Below, piece by piece: positions 35,508 to 44,358 of a stretch of 64,000 bases of DNA. The notes beneath the pieces were generated by a model that was not told the origin of the DNA, made no database searches, and saw nothing but the letters and a program-made list of their open reading frames with translations. This DNA comes from an uncultured Porphyromonas sp. Its GTDB lineage: Bacteria > Bacteroidota > Bacteroidia > Bacteroidales > Porphyromonadaceae. Each line of letters opens with the position of its first letter. Position 1 is the first letter of the stretch. The stretch lies in assembly GCF_938046015.1 (NCBI RefSeq), contig NZ_CALIXW010000045.1, positions 62,001 to 126,000 on the forward strand, in the 5' to 3' direction. Both the position numbers and the translations under genes were made by a program.

Positions 35508-36611
35508 CTATTCCTGCTTGATCTGGCGCACGGCTCCCGTACGGGTGTCGAGGTAGATGGAGGTGGTCTTGCCCTGGTTGAGGTTGAGCATCTTGGGCGC
35601 TAGAGCCTGCAGCGCGCCGAGCTGCGTCAGGGGGATCTTCTCCTGCAGGAGCGTCTTGCCCTCCCAGCTCAGGCGTACGAGGGCGAGCCCTGGACGGCAA
35701 TAGACGATGCTATTCTCCAGCTGCTTCTCGTGTCGGCGCTCAGCCTTCTCGTCGAGCTGATCGGCGCGCTCGAGGGCCTTGATGGAGAGGGTGATGGGCG
35801 TGCCGCGTAGGTCGGAGGGTGCCAGCAGCCCGAGGCTAGGGGAGAAGCGAGCCAGCGTGTAGGCCTCCAGATCCTCACCCGCGGGGAGGTAGTCGATGCG
35901 GTGCGCGACGAGGCGCTGGGTCGTGTCGCCAGCGAAGAGGCGCAGTGTGCGGGCCTCCTCATGACGTAGGCGCTCGAGGACGAGGCGCATGGACTCGCCG
36001 TCCTTGGGCATGTTGTCGACAGCACCCGTGAGGACGTTCATCGAGGACTCACGCAGCTCGTAGAGGTAGTTCGCCGCGATCTCGGCGCGGCTGGCGCGGG
36101 TACCGGCCTGGCTGTATTCGCGGGGCAGGGCAGGGGCGGTCTGGTCGGCCTGCTGCTCCGAGAGGACTTGCGTCAGGGGGATCTGCTGCGCCTGGTCCGC
36201 GGGGAGCTCTTCGCTGCCGTTGATGCTGTAGAGGATGCCCTTGTCGGTGAGCAGGACGAAGGGCGCCACCGTCTTGCGGTCGAAGGCGATGAGGAACTGC
36301 TGGGTCTCGTCGGGGATCCCGGTGAGGACGGTGCGCGCTGACTCGAGGCGGTAGCTGTGCTGGGGCTCAGCCTCGACCTTGCGCCCTAGGTACTTGTCGG
36401 CATAGGCAGCGAGGGAGCCGGGCTGATAGTGCTGCTCGCGAACGTCGAGCACGAAGCTCAGCTGCGTCTCGGGCAGGCGGTATACGATGCCGTAATCCGT
36501 TTCCTTGGTCACATCATAGCGCTTGACGCGCGTCTGCGCAGCCAGCTCGGTCGACGCTACGAGGCTGGCGAGAGTAAGGGGGGCCACAAGGCCCAGCAAA
36601 AGACGTCTCAT
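35508..36611 (-). CDS. DUF4831 family secreted protein
   Basis: 367 aa with a signal peptide (LLLGLVAPLTLASLVAS, cleavage near ELAAQ). The sequence from VKRYDVTKETDYGIVYRLPE onward matches the DUF4831 pattern known from Bacteroidales; middle block SRAEIAANYLYELRESSMNVLTG (in two parts) and the acidic DNMPKDGESM near 199 are typical. Function unknown. No lipobox cysteine is seen, so it is likely periplasmic. A -7 box TAGCTTTG lies at 36670-36663 on the minus strand. Confidence 0.8.
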   Translation of the reverse strand: MRRLLLGLVAPLTLASLVASTELAAQTRVKRYDVTKETDYGIVYRLPETQLSFVLDVREQHYQPGSLAAYADKYLGRKVEAEPQHSYRLESARTVLTGIPDETQQFLIAFDRKTVAPFVLLTDKGILYSINGSEELPADQAQQIPLTQVLSEQQADQTAPALPREYSQAGTRASRAEIAANYLYELRESSMNVLTGAVDNMPKDGESMRLVLERLRHEEARTLRLFAGDTTQRLVAHRIDYLPAGEDLEAYTLARFSPSLGLLAPSDLRGTPITLSIKALERADQLDEKAERRHEKQLENSIVYCRPGLALVRLSWEGKTLLQEKIPLTQLGALQALAPKMLNLNQGKTTSIYLDTRTGAVRQIKQE

Positions 36612-36662
36612 ATCATAATGGCCTTATCTAAGGCATGCATTGTGTCTAGTAAGTTCGTTATA

Positions 36663-36670
36663 CAAAGCTA
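36663..36670 (-). promoter_or_regulatory. -7 box TAGCTTTG for the DUF4831 gene
   Basis: TAnnTTTG match on the minus strand 52 bp before the ATG at 36611; no good -33 element in the right place. Confidence 0.5.
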
Positions 36671-36734
36671 CTAAAAAACGCTCAATGTCCCCGCGTAGCG
36701 CTAGCGCCGCCTCGGCCTCCTGCTCGGGGAGCTG

Positions 36735-36868
36735 CTGCCCCTTATCCCTCGGCCTCCTGACTGGTATTCCTCAGGGGTGCTGACCGATATCCCTCAGCCC
36801 TCCTGACCGATATCCCTCACGCTCCGCACTGGCGTCCCTCAAGGGGCTGACAGATATCCCTCGGAGAG
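36735..36868. repeat. 22-bp palindromic array, copy 6
   Basis: Five units start at 36757, 36780, 36803, 36825 and 36847 (two steps are 23 bp), with cores CTGACTGGTATTCCTCAG, CTGACCGATATCCCTCAG, CTGACCGATATCCCTCAC, CGCACTGGCGTCCCTCAA and CTGACAGATATCCCTCGG. A tail unit with CTTATCC precedes at 36735. It lies between divergent genes. Confidence 0.87.
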
Positions 36869-37054
36869 CTGCGGGCTAAGGGGTAGATGCTCAAGGGGCT
36901 AGCGTGGCCGCTCCTCCGAGCCTCAGAGGCCTACGCTGCCCCCTTCCCCAAGGGCTGTCACTCGCAGCGTACGGGTGGACTACCGCCCAAGTAGCGGGCT
37001 CGGCCTACCTATTATATTGTAGTGCTGCGAAGGGAAAATACCTATCCTCAGTGA

Positions 37055-37085
37055 TTGCGGCGTGTAGGTCAGACCCTTATCTTTG
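37055..37085 (+). promoter_or_regulatory. Promoter of the Xus-like operon
   Basis: TTG at 37055-37057 and TATCTTTG at 37078-37085, 20 bp apart; 33 bp before the ATG at 37119. Confidence 0.7.
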
Positions 37086-37118
37086 CGACGCTTTACCGAA
37101 TTGAGCCCCATTACGTCA

Positions 37119-39512
37119 ATGCATCATCTACTTCAGCGCGGCCTAGCCCCATACTTCCTCCTCTTGCTTCTCCTAGCCCCGACCCTAGCCGAGGCGCAGG
37201 CCCTCGTGACCCTACGCGGCCGAGTGCTCTCTACGGAGGGGCAGCCTATTCCCTACGCTGGCCTACAGCTCGGGGGGAGCCGACGGGGCGCCGTAGCAGA
37301 CTCGCTGGGGGGCTATCAGCTGCAGCTCCCCGAGGGGCGCTACCGCCTGCGCGTCTCTGCGCTAGGCTATCAGAGCCAGCAGCGTGAGCTCGTGCTGACG
37401 ACGCACACGCCTGAGCTACAGCTAGACTTCCGCCTCGTCGCCAGCAGCCGCCAGCTGGAGGGCGTAGAGATCGTAGCCCGAGGGATAGGGCGTCTACAGC
37501 GATCGCCGTACAACGCAGTGACGCTGGAGAGCCGCGCCTATCGCTCCTCGACCAAGAGCCTAAGCGACGTCCTCGCTGCAGCCCCAGGCGTCAAGGTGCG
37601 CCAGATGGGCGGGGTCGGCTCGGATACGAACGTATCGCTGGACGGCTTCAGCGGCAAGCATGTCAAGGTCTTCATCGACGGTATCCCACAGGAGGGACTA
37701 GGGCGGAGCTTTGGCCTCAATAATATCCCCATCAGCTATGCCGAGCGCATCGAGGTCTACCGAGGGGTAGTCCCCGTGGACTTCGCTACGGACGCTATCG
37801 GTGGGGTGATCAATATCGTCACCTCGCAGCGCACGCGTCCCTGGTACGTCGATGCCTCCTACGCAGCGGGCTCCTTCGCTACGCACCGCTCTACGCTCAG
37901 CGTGGGGGGACGCCTGGGGCAAGCTGGCTTCTTCGGTGTCGAGGCCTTCCAGAACTATTCGCGCAACAACTACTGGGTCGACACCCCCGTGCAGGACTTT
38001 GCCTCGGGGACAATCGACCTAGACCGTGTGGAGCACGTGCAGCGCTTCCACGATGCCTATCATAACGAGGCGGTGGTCGCCAAGCTCGGCCTGCAGCGCC
38101 AGCCCTGGGCCGATCGCCTCCAGCTGAGCCTGCGCTATGCTCAGTACTACAAGGAGATCCAGACGGGCGTACGGCAGAGTATCGTCTTCGGCGAGCGTCA
38201 TCGCCGTGGCTACAGCTGGTCCCCCACGCTGGAGTACGTACGACGCCAGCTGCTGGATGGGCGCCTGGATCTGACGCTCATGACGAGCTACACGCAGGCA
38301 CGCAATACCCTCATTGATACTACGGCCTATAAGTACAACTGGCGTGGGGAGCGTGAGCTCGGCCTGGGGCTCGGGGAGCAGGGCTACGCGCACAATCGTG
38401 ATGATGAGCGTACCTGGACGGCCTCGCTGTCCTCACAGCTGCGTTTGAGGTCGGGTGCAACGCTCAAGCTGAGCCATCAGTTCAGTCACTTCACCCGCGA
38501 GACGAGCTCCTTGCTGGCGCGCCAGGCCGTGGGGACGGATATCCCCGATCGCACGGCCAAGGGCGTCACGGGGCTCTCGCTGCAGCTGCGCCCTGAGGCT
38601 TGGCTCGGGACGACGCTCTTCGTGAAGCACTACCTGCAGCGTGTCTCAGGGGCTATAGCGACGACGGGGCTGCAGGGTCAGTTCGTCCGTCACAGCTATG
38701 CGACCAGTACCTTCGGCTACGGACTCGCCAGCTCGGCCGAGCTGGGCCATGGCTGGCAGCTCAAGGCCTCCTATGAGCGCGCCTACCGCCTGCCCTCGAT
38801 CACGGAGCTCTTCGGCGACAATGACCTCGATCAGGGGAAGCTAGGGCTACGCCCCGAGTATAGCCACAACCTCAATCTCAATGCGAGCTGGAGCCATCGC
38901 CTCGGTGCGCTGCATCAGCTCCTCCTCGAGGGGGGGCTGATCTGGCGTGATACTCGGGACTACATCCAGCGTACAGTGCAGAATAATGGGGGCGGGCACT
39001 GGGGCGCTAGCTATATCAACTACGGCCGCGTCCAGACACGTGGGCTCAACCTCGGCCTGCACTATGACTACTCCGATTGGCTGAGCCTCGGGGGAAACTA
39101 CACGCTGATGGACGTACGCGACGCCCTGGCTACCGACCCGACCAGCGGCCTGCCCAACGTGGGCTACAAGCATCGTATGCCTAACCTCCCTTACTCCTTC
39201 GGGGGCCTCGAGCTCAGCCTCAGGAGAAAGGGGATCCTCGGGGAGGGCTCCCTCCTGAGCCTAGGCTACGACAACCAGTATACGCGTGCCTTCACCTTCT
39301 ACTCCGAGCGGCTTGGAGTCAACGCCCGTGACTTCCTCGTGCCCGACCAGCTCGCGCACAACCTCACCATGACGCTCTCCTTAGCTCGAGAGCGCTATGC
39401 CCTCTCCCTCGAGTGCCGCAATCTAACCGATGCAGCCCTATACGATAACTATAGCTTGCAGAAGGCTGGGCGTGCCATCTACGCCAAGCTACGCGTGCAC
39501 CTCGGACACTAA
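37119..39512 (+). CDS. TonB-dependent receptor with carboxypeptidase-regulatory domain, XusA-like
   Basis: 797 aa from ATG 37119; an earlier TTG in frame is part of the promoter box. The signal peptide YFLLLLLLAPTLAEAQ is followed by a CarboxypepD_reg-like domain (about 20-110, LRGRVLSTEGQPIPYAGLQL), a plug (SLSDVLAAAPGVKVRQMGG and VKVFIDGIPQEGLGRSF, about 150-260) and a barrel. Followed by a DUF4374 lipoprotein and a PepSY protein, it matches the XusA-XusB-XusC order described in Bacteroides thetaiotaomicron for capture of foreign siderophores. The ligand here is inferred from context. Confidence 0.85.
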   Translation: MHHLLQRGLAPYFLLLLLLAPTLAEAQALVTLRGRVLSTEGQPIPYAGLQLGGSRRGAVADSLGGYQLQLPEGRYRLRVSALGYQSQQRELVLTTHTPELQLDFRLVASSRQLEGVEIVARGIGRLQRSPYNAVTLESRAYRSSTKSLSDVLAAAPGVKVRQMGGVGSDTNVSLDGFSGKHVKVFIDGIPQEGLGRSFGLNNIPISYAERIEVYRGVVPVDFATDAIGGVINIVTSQRTRPWYVDASYAAGSFATHRSTLSVGGRLGQAGFFGVEAFQNYSRNNYWVDTPVQDFASGTIDLDRVEHVQRFHDAYHNEAVVAKLGLQRQPWADRLQLSLRYAQYYKEIQTGVRQSIVFGERHRRGYSWSPTLEYVRRQLLDGRLDLTLMTSYTQARNTLIDTTAYKYNWRGERELGLGLGEQGYAHNRDDERTWTASLSSQLRLRSGATLKLSHQFSHFTRETSSLLARQAVGTDIPDRTAKGVTGLSLQLRPEAWLGTTLFVKHYLQRVSGAIATTGLQGQFVRHSYATSTFGYGLASSAELGHGWQLKASYERAYRLPSITELFGDNDLDQGKLGLRPEYSHNLNLNASWSHRLGALHQLLLEGGLIWRDTRDYIQRTVQNNGGGHWGASYINYGRVQTRGLNLGLHYDYSDWLSLGGNYTLMDVRDALATDPTSGLPNVGYKHRMPNLPYSFGGLELSLRRKGILGEGSLLSLGYDNQYTRAFTFYSERLGVNARDFLVPDQLAHNLTMTLSLARERYALSLECRNLTDAALYDNYSLQKAGRAIYAKLRVHLGH

Positions 39513-39545
39513 TTCACCTTTATTATCCAGTAATCCAACTAGCCC

Positions 39546-40985
39546 ATGCGCTATCATCTGATCCCCTCTCTAGGTCTATCGGGGCTGGCCCTCTGCGCCG
39601 GCCTCCTTGCTTCCTGCTCTAGCAAGAGCGATACGCCCCAGCCTACTCCTCAGCCCCAGCCCGGCCCTCAGCCCGCTGCTAAGCACTATGTCCTAGCGGT
39701 GAACGCCAGTGCCTCGGGCAACCAGTCCACCACGCTGCTACTCAAGCTCACCGATATCAGCAGCCCGCGTACCCTCTCTGTCGCCGAAGGCCTACAGACC
39801 GATGGCGGCACCGAGTACGTCTACCTCAATGATCATCGCTACCTCTACAGCATCGCCTACCGCCAGGCAGGCAAGACGGCGACCTTCTCCTATGCCCTTG
39901 GTGCTGATGGGGCGCTGACCAAGCGAAGCAAGAGCTTCGAGGGCAATCGCTTCACCTCCTTCGGCGTCGTAGGGAATACCCTCATCACCAGCTCCACGGG
40001 GCAGTCACCGCAGAGCACCCCCGATGCGGCAGGCTATCGCCCTATGTCCTTCCTGCTGACCTACCTAGATGCGCAGACAGAGACGCAGACGCAGTACAAC
40101 CAGCTGACAGCCGAGAATTTCCTCGGTACGGGCGAGTTCGTCACGCTCTGCGGCCTGCAGCCACACGAGGGTAAGCTCTATGCTGGGGTCATCCCTATGG
40201 GCCTCAGTCAGTACGGGGCGAATATAGATGCGCAGTGGCAGGGCGATAGCTATATCTCGGGCAAGTGGGTCAAGAAGGGGAATGAAGACCTCGTGAAGAC
40301 CCAGAATGGAGGATCTCAGAGCAGTGCCTACAAGCGCGGTGAGCTGCAGTGGACCCAGTACCCTGACTCCTGCCATGTGGCCATCTTCGCCGACAGCCGC
40401 CTTAGCTCGGCCAAGATCATCAAGACCGATCGGATCAGCTACCCCGCAGGTCGCTTCAAGAGCCAGTACTACCAGATGATCTGGCCTGATGCCTCGGGGG
40501 ACCTCTATGTCTTCTCGCCTAGCTTTGCCAAGACGATGACCGATGCCCGCCAGCGCACCAAGCTCCCCGCAGGGGTGATGCGTATCCGCAAGGGGACAGA
40601 GGCCTTTGATGCTAGCTACTACTACAACCTCGATCAGCTGTCGGGCGACCGAGGCTTCCAGCATGTCTTCCCCCTCTCGGGAGATGCCTTCCTCATCTAC
40701 CTGTATAATCAGTCCTTCGCTAAGCTGACCAATCAGCAGCTGGCCTCGCAGCTAGCTATCTTCCACGCGCAGACGGGTCGCTGGGTCAATGTGACTGGGC
40801 TGCCTCAGGATGTCACCGAGTTCGGTGGTCGTCCCCTAGTGGAGCAGGGACTGGCCTATGTGCCCGTCATGAGCAAGTCTCAGCGCCCCGCGCTCTACTC
40901 TATCGACCTCACGACGGGCGCCGCCACGCGCCGTGTCGAGGTAGAGGCTACGCGTATCAGCTCTGTCGGCTACCTCCAGCGCTAA
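39546..40985 (+). CDS. DUF4374 surface lipoprotein, XusB-like
   Basis: 479 aa. Lipoprotein signal peptide with lipobox LLASC near residue 24, then a proline/glutamine-rich linker ([14 protein letters not shown]), then a DUF4374 beta-propeller-like domain: [20 protein letters not shown] near 48-67 and [19 protein letters not shown] near 91-109 open the repeats. In Bacteroides XusB binds ferric siderophores at the cell surface. It lies 33 bp after the receptor. The hydrophilic linker would let the lipoprotein reach out from the membrane. A hairpin follows at 41025. Confidence 0.85.
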   Translation: MRYHLIPSLGLSGLALCAGLLASCSSKSDTPQPTPQPQPGPQPAAKHYVLAVNASASGNQSTTLLLKLTDISSPRTLSVAEGLQTDGGTEYVYLNDHRYLYSIAYRQAGKTATFSYALGADGALTKRSKSFEGNRFTSFGVVGNTLITSSTGQSPQSTPDAAGYRPMSFLLTYLDAQTETQTQYNQLTAENFLGTGEFVTLCGLQPHEGKLYAGVIPMGLSQYGANIDAQWQGDSYISGKWVKKGNEDLVKTQNGGSQSSAYKRGELQWTQYPDSCHVAIFADSRLSSAKIIKTDRISYPAGRFKSQYYQMIWPDASGDLYVFSPSFAKTMTDARQRTKLPAGVMRIRKGTEAFDASYYYNLDQLSGDRGFQHVFPLSGDAFLIYLYNQSFAKLTNQQLASQLAIFHAQTGRWVNVTGLPQDVTEFGGRPLVEQGLAYVPVMSKSQRPALYSIDLTTGAATRRVEVEATRISSVGYLQR

Positions 40986-41024
40986 GCCCTCTGGCTTAGT
41001 CTGCACTTATATCCCAAGCCTTAG

Positions 41025-41078
41025 CCTAGGGCGTCCTGTCTACACTGGATCAGGGCGCCCTAGGACTTCTTCCTTTAT
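41025..41078 (+). terminator. Terminator or attenuator between the XusB-like and XusC-like genes
   Basis: 14-bp arms CCTAGGGCGTCCTG and CAGGGCGCCCTAGG with one mismatch, then a C/T-rich tract. It would reduce transcription of the third gene relative to the first two. Confidence 0.65.
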
Positions 41079-41118
41079 CCCCCTACAGGCTTACCTATCC
41101 CCTTAGTCAAGCGACACT

Positions 41119-42306
41119 ATGCGCAAAGTATCGAAGAAGCTACACCTCTGGCTTAGCCTCCCGCTGGGTCTCGTCATCTCCATCGTCTGCCTCTCGGGCG
41201 CTGTCCTGGCCTTCGAGCAGGAGCTGACGGAGCTCGTCTACCGCCCTCGCTACTATGTCGAGCCGCTCCCTAGTCCCCGCCTGCCGCTGGATCAGCTAGC
41301 CCTCACGGTCGCACGGACGCTCCCCGATACGGTGACTGTCACGGGCATCACCGTGCCCTCAGATAGTACGCGCTCCTATACCGTCCTCCTGTCAGCGCCT
41401 CGCGGTGCGGGTGTCCTCGTCGATCCCTACCGCGGCACGATCCTCGGGCGGAGTGACCGGACGCCCTTCTTCGCTACTGTCCGCCGCCTACACCGCTGGC
41501 TGCTCTGGAGCAAGCCCACCGAGGGCGACGGCCCTTCCTGGGGGCGTATCATCGTCGGGACGAGCGTGCTGCTCTTCGTCCTTAGCCTCCTGACGGGCCT
41601 GGTGGCCTGGTGGCCGAAGCAGCTCAAGGGCTTAGGTAAGCGGCTGAAGATCCATACCGACAAAGGGCGGCCGCGCCTCTTTCATGAGCTACACACGGTA
41701 GGGGGGCTCTATGCGCTCGTCCTGCTGCTGGTGATGGCCCTCACAGGGCTCACTTGGTCCTTCGAGTGGTACAAGAGCGGCTTCTATGCCGTCCTAGGTG
41801 TCGAGCTCCCCAAGGAGCAGCACGGGGAGAAGCCTGCAGGAGCTAAGGGCGGTCATGGTAAGGGCGATCGGACAAGGAAGGCTAAGGGAGGCGAGAGCCC
41901 AGGGGCGGGAGAAGCTCGCCCAGCACTGCCGCCGAGCTCTGTCTACTGGCCGCAGCTCTATGCCGCGGTGCACCAGATGAAGCCCTATCCCGAGATCACG
42001 CTGCGGAAGGACGAGGTCAGTGCCCGCTGCAGCACCGTGGGGAACGTCCGCGCCGCTGATATCTATAGCTTCGATCCCGAGACGGGGACGCTCGGCGCGT
42101 GCAAGCGCTATGACGAGGCTGCGCCTGCAGGTCGCCTACGTGGCTGGATCTACTCCGTCCATACGGGTGCCTGGGGCGGCTGGCTGACTCAGCTCCTCTA
42201 CTGCCTCGCGGCACTCCTAGGGGGGACGCTGCCGCTGACGGGCTATTACCTCTTCGCACGGCGTCGCTGGGGGAGGGGAGCGAAGAAGCCTAATCGCCGC
42301 TCCTAG
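41119..42306 (+). CDS. PepSY-associated transmembrane protein, XusC-like
   Basis: 395 aa inner-membrane protein with four main helices and a PepSY-containing periplasmic part. Histidines sit at membrane ends in LHLWLSLPLGL, LHRWLLWSKP, FHELHTVGGLYAL and IYSVHTGAWGGW, as in PepSY_TM proteins thought to bind heme and reduce ferric iron in the periplasm. A glycine/lysine-rich insert (about 235-270: GEKPAGAKGGHGKG) is unusual and probably a flexible loop. The third gene of the XusABC-like locus, after a terminator-like stem, so it may be made at a lower level. Confidence 0.83.
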   Translation: MRKVSKKLHLWLSLPLGLVISIVCLSGAVLAFEQELTELVYRPRYYVEPLPSPRLPLDQLALTVARTLPDTVTVTGITVPSDSTRSYTVLLSAPRGAGVLVDPYRGTILGRSDRTPFFATVRRLHRWLLWSKPTEGDGPSWGRIIVGTSVLLFVLSLLTGLVAWWPKQLKGLGKRLKIHTDKGRPRLFHELHTVGGLYALVLLLVMALTGLTWSFEWYKSGFYAVLGVELPKEQHGEKPAGAKGGHGKGDRTRKAKGGESPGAGEARPALPPSSVYWPQLYAAVHQMKPYPEITLRKDEVSARCSTVGNVRAADIYSFDPETGTLGACKRYDEAAPAGRLRGWIYSVHTGAWGGWLTQLLYCLAALLGGTLPLTGYYLFARRRWGRGAKKPNRRS

Positions 42307-42356
42307 GACGAGGCTGAGCCTCAAGGCCTGTAACGGTGCTCAGGAGGCTTAGCCCC

Positions 42357-42388
42357 GAGCTCGGCGCTTGCCTCGGAGCGCCGAGCTC
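42357..42388 (+). terminator. Hairpin after the XusC-like gene
   Basis: Perfect 11-bp stem GAGCTCGGCGC / GCGCCGAGCTC; no T-run. Confidence 0.45.
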
Positions 42389-42491
42389 CACCCCGCGATG
42401 CTCCCTAGCAGCGGGGGAGAGGCCCCAGCCTAGACCGTGTCCCTAAGGCCCGAGCAGGGCAGGGACTAGATGATCCCCCCGTTCTAGCTCC

Positions 42492-42580
42492 CTGACTGAT
42501 ATCCCTCAAGGGTGCTGCCTGATACCCCTCACGCCCCGTACTCGCGTCCCTCAAGGGGCTGACTGATATCCCTCAGGGGC
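42492..42580. repeat. 22-bp palindromic array, copy 7
   Basis: Units at 42492, 42515, 42537 and 42559 (first step 23 bp), cores CTGACTGATATCCCTCAA, CTGCCTGATACCCCTCAC, CGTACTCGCGTCCCTCAA and CTGACTGATATCCCTCAG. The last two units with their spacers are nearly the same as those of copy 6. The rest of the 487-bp spacer has no gene. Confidence 0.87.
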
Positions 42581-42726
42581 TCTCCCCCTTATACCCCAGT
42601 CTCGCTGGAGCAGTGTCGCTCCCTCGTCCTGCCGCTACTCGTGGAGGAGTCCCGAGGGGTGGGGGAGGAGGCCTCAGCCCTAGGACGCAGCTCGCTAGCG
42701 GGAGGTGCTGGGCGGGGAGAAATCCT

Positions 42727-42734
42727 TATTTTTG
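42727..42734 (+). promoter_or_regulatory. -7 box TATTTTTG for the CobI-like gene
   Basis: TAnnTTTG match 60 bp before ATG 42794; no TTG at the expected distance. Confidence 0.45.
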
Positions 42735-42793
42735 CTGCGCCTTAGCACTAGGCTGAGGCGACCAATGACTTAACCAAGCTCTCCACTACGACT

Positions 42794-43495
42794 ATGATAT
42801 CCTTCGTATCCTTGGGGCCAGGTGACCCCGAGCTGATCACGCTGCAGGCGCTGCGCTGCCTGCAGGCGGCCGACTGCATCTACGCCCCCGTCCCCGTCTC
42901 GGCCAAGGGACGCCACAGCTCCAAGGCCGAGGAGATGATGCTCGCCCTAGACATTCGCCCCGAGCAGATCCAGCTCTATGATCTGCCGATGAGCAAGCAG
43001 CGCGAGGGTGCCTGCGCGGCCTACAGCCAGCTCGCCGAGGAGCTCATCCGCCGCGAGCGCTCCGAGCCCGAGTGCTCCCTTGTAGTGGTGGCTGAGGGCG
43101 ACAGTGGCTTCTACTCCTCCTCCGCCTACATCAGCGAGCAGGTAGAGGCTGCGGGGCTCGCGGTACGCCAGCTCTGCGGGGTGCCTGCCTTCATCGCCTG
43201 CAATGCGCTGGCGGGCGGGCAGCTGGTGCAGCTCGAGGAGCAGTGCCGTGTGATCCCAGGCGAGGCCACCGAGGCCGAGTGGCAGGAGGCCTGGGGCTCT
43301 ATCCATACGATCGTGGTGATGAAGGGCTCGCTGTGCGAGGCCGAGATCAAGCGGGCGGTGGCAGCTCATCCCGAGCGTCGCTGGCAGTACTTCGAGTTCG
43401 TCGGCATGCCCAAGGAGTACGTCACGGAGCGCCCTGAGGAGATCCTAGAGCGCAGCTTCCCCTACTTCTCCATCATCATCAGCAAGCGCCGCTAG
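42794..43495 (+). CDS. Precorrin-2 C20-methyltransferase (CobI/CbiL family)
   Basis: 233 aa tetrapyrrole methylase. N-terminal FVSLGPGDPELITLQALRCL near residues 4-23 is the family opening; VVVAEGDSGFYSSSAYI near 97-113 and LCGVPAFIACNALAGG near 131-146 match the CobI/CbiL subfamily. It adds the C20 methyl group to (cobalt-)precorrin-2 from SAM in cobalamin biosynthesis. No other corrin genes and no cobalamin riboswitch lie nearby, so it is isolated here; the rest of the pathway may be elsewhere or incomplete. Confidence 0.85.
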   Translation: MISFVSLGPGDPELITLQALRCLQAADCIYAPVPVSAKGRHSSKAEEMMLALDIRPEQIQLYDLPMSKQREGACAAYSQLAEELIRRERSEPECSLVVVAEGDSGFYSSSAYISEQVEAAGLAVRQLCGVPAFIACNALAGGQLVQLEEQCRVIPGEATEAEWQEAWGSIHTIVVMKGSLCEAEIKRAVAAHPERRWQYFEFVGMPKEYVTERPEEILERSFPYFSIIISKRR

Positions 43496-43531
43496 GCGGC
43501 TGCGGCCTCGGGCTAGACGCAGGGATTGTCG

Positions 43532-43539
43532 TATCTTTG
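43532..43539 (+). promoter_or_regulatory. -7 box TATCTTTG for the rlmB-like gene
   Basis: Consensus TAnnTTTG 47 bp before ATG 43587. Confidence 0.55.
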
Positions 43540-43586
43540 CCCTGCTGCCTCAGCGTGAGGCTATTGAGCTAAAGACAAGAAGATAG

Positions 43587-44330
43587 ATGGCAAAGAACAA
43601 TATGATCTTCGGCATCCACCCGCTGCTAGAGGCGCTGGAGGCTGGCCGAGAGATCGACAAGGTAATGATGAGGCGCGGACTGCGTACCGAGGAGAGCGCA
43701 CGTATCCTAGCACTCTCGCGTGAGCGCTCGGTGCCCGTACAGTTCGTCCCCGAGGAGCGTCTGGGGCGCTTGACCCAGCGCCAGCACCAGGGTGTCATCG
43801 CCTTCATCAGCGAGATCGAGTACACGCCGCTGGAGGAGCTGGTGGCGCGTGTCTACGAGGAGGGGCGTGCCCCCTTCATCGTGCTGCTGGATGGGCTGAC
43901 GGACGTGCGTAACTTCGGCGCGATCGCCCGCACGGCGGAGTGCGCTGGGGTAGATGCCCTCGTCATCCCCGAGCGAGGCAGCGTGAGCGTGACGGCTGAC
44001 GCCGTCAAGACCTCCGCAGGGGCGCTGCACCGTATCCCCGTGTGCCGCGTGAGCAGCATCGCCGCAGCTGTCGGCCTGCTGCAGAGCAGTGGCGTGCGCG
44101 TGGTGGCTGCCTCGGAGAAGGCCGAGGAGCGCTATACCGAGACTGCGCTCCAGCTGCCGTTGGGGCTCGTCATGGGCGCTGAGGACCACGGGGTATCGAC
44201 TGATGTGCTCCGCATGGCCGATAGCATCACCCGCATCCCACAGGTCGGTGCCATCGGTTCGCTCAATGTCTCCGTCGCCGCCGGCATCCTGATCTACGAG
44301 GCCGTACGTCAGGAGCAGCTCGGCGCCTAA
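43587..44330 (+). CDS. rlmB: SpoU/TrmH family 23S rRNA 2'-O-methyltransferase (RlmB)
   Basis: 247 aa. An N-terminal substrate-binding domain (about 1-80, MIFGIHPLLEAL, QRQHQGVIAFI) is followed by the SPOUT methylase domain with its three motifs: LDGLTDVRNFGAIARTAECAG near residues 98-118 (motif 1), LGLVMGAEDHGVS (motif 2) and IPQVGAIGSLNVSVAAGIL (motif 3). It methylates the 2'-O of a 23S rRNA guanosine, 2251 by E. coli numbering. It opens a run of housekeeping genes with short gaps (29-30 bp) to the YrdC-like and ybeY genes. Confidence 0.92.
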   Translation: MAKNNMIFGIHPLLEALEAGREIDKVMMRRGLRTEESARILALSRERSVPVQFVPEERLGRLTQRQHQGVIAFISEIEYTPLEELVARVYEEGRAPFIVLLDGLTDVRNFGAIARTAECAGVDALVIPERGSVSVTADAVKTSAGALHRIPVCRVSSIAAAVGLLQSSGVRVVAASEKAEERYTETALQLPLGLVMGAEDHGVSTDVLRMADSITRIPQVGAIGSLNVSVAAGILIYEAVRQEQLGA

Positions 44331-44358
44331 GCTCTACCCATACTAGGAGGATAAGGCT

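Noticed and set aside
37083..37118. TTG start of the XusA-like gene
   Set aside because: The TTG is the end of the -7 box TATCTTTG; ATG 37119 starts the signal peptide.
42794..43495. CobI-like gene as a siroheme/uroporphyrinogen methylase
   Set aside because: The EGDSGFYSS and GVPAFIA blocks fit the C20-methyltransferase subfamily better than CobA/CysG.
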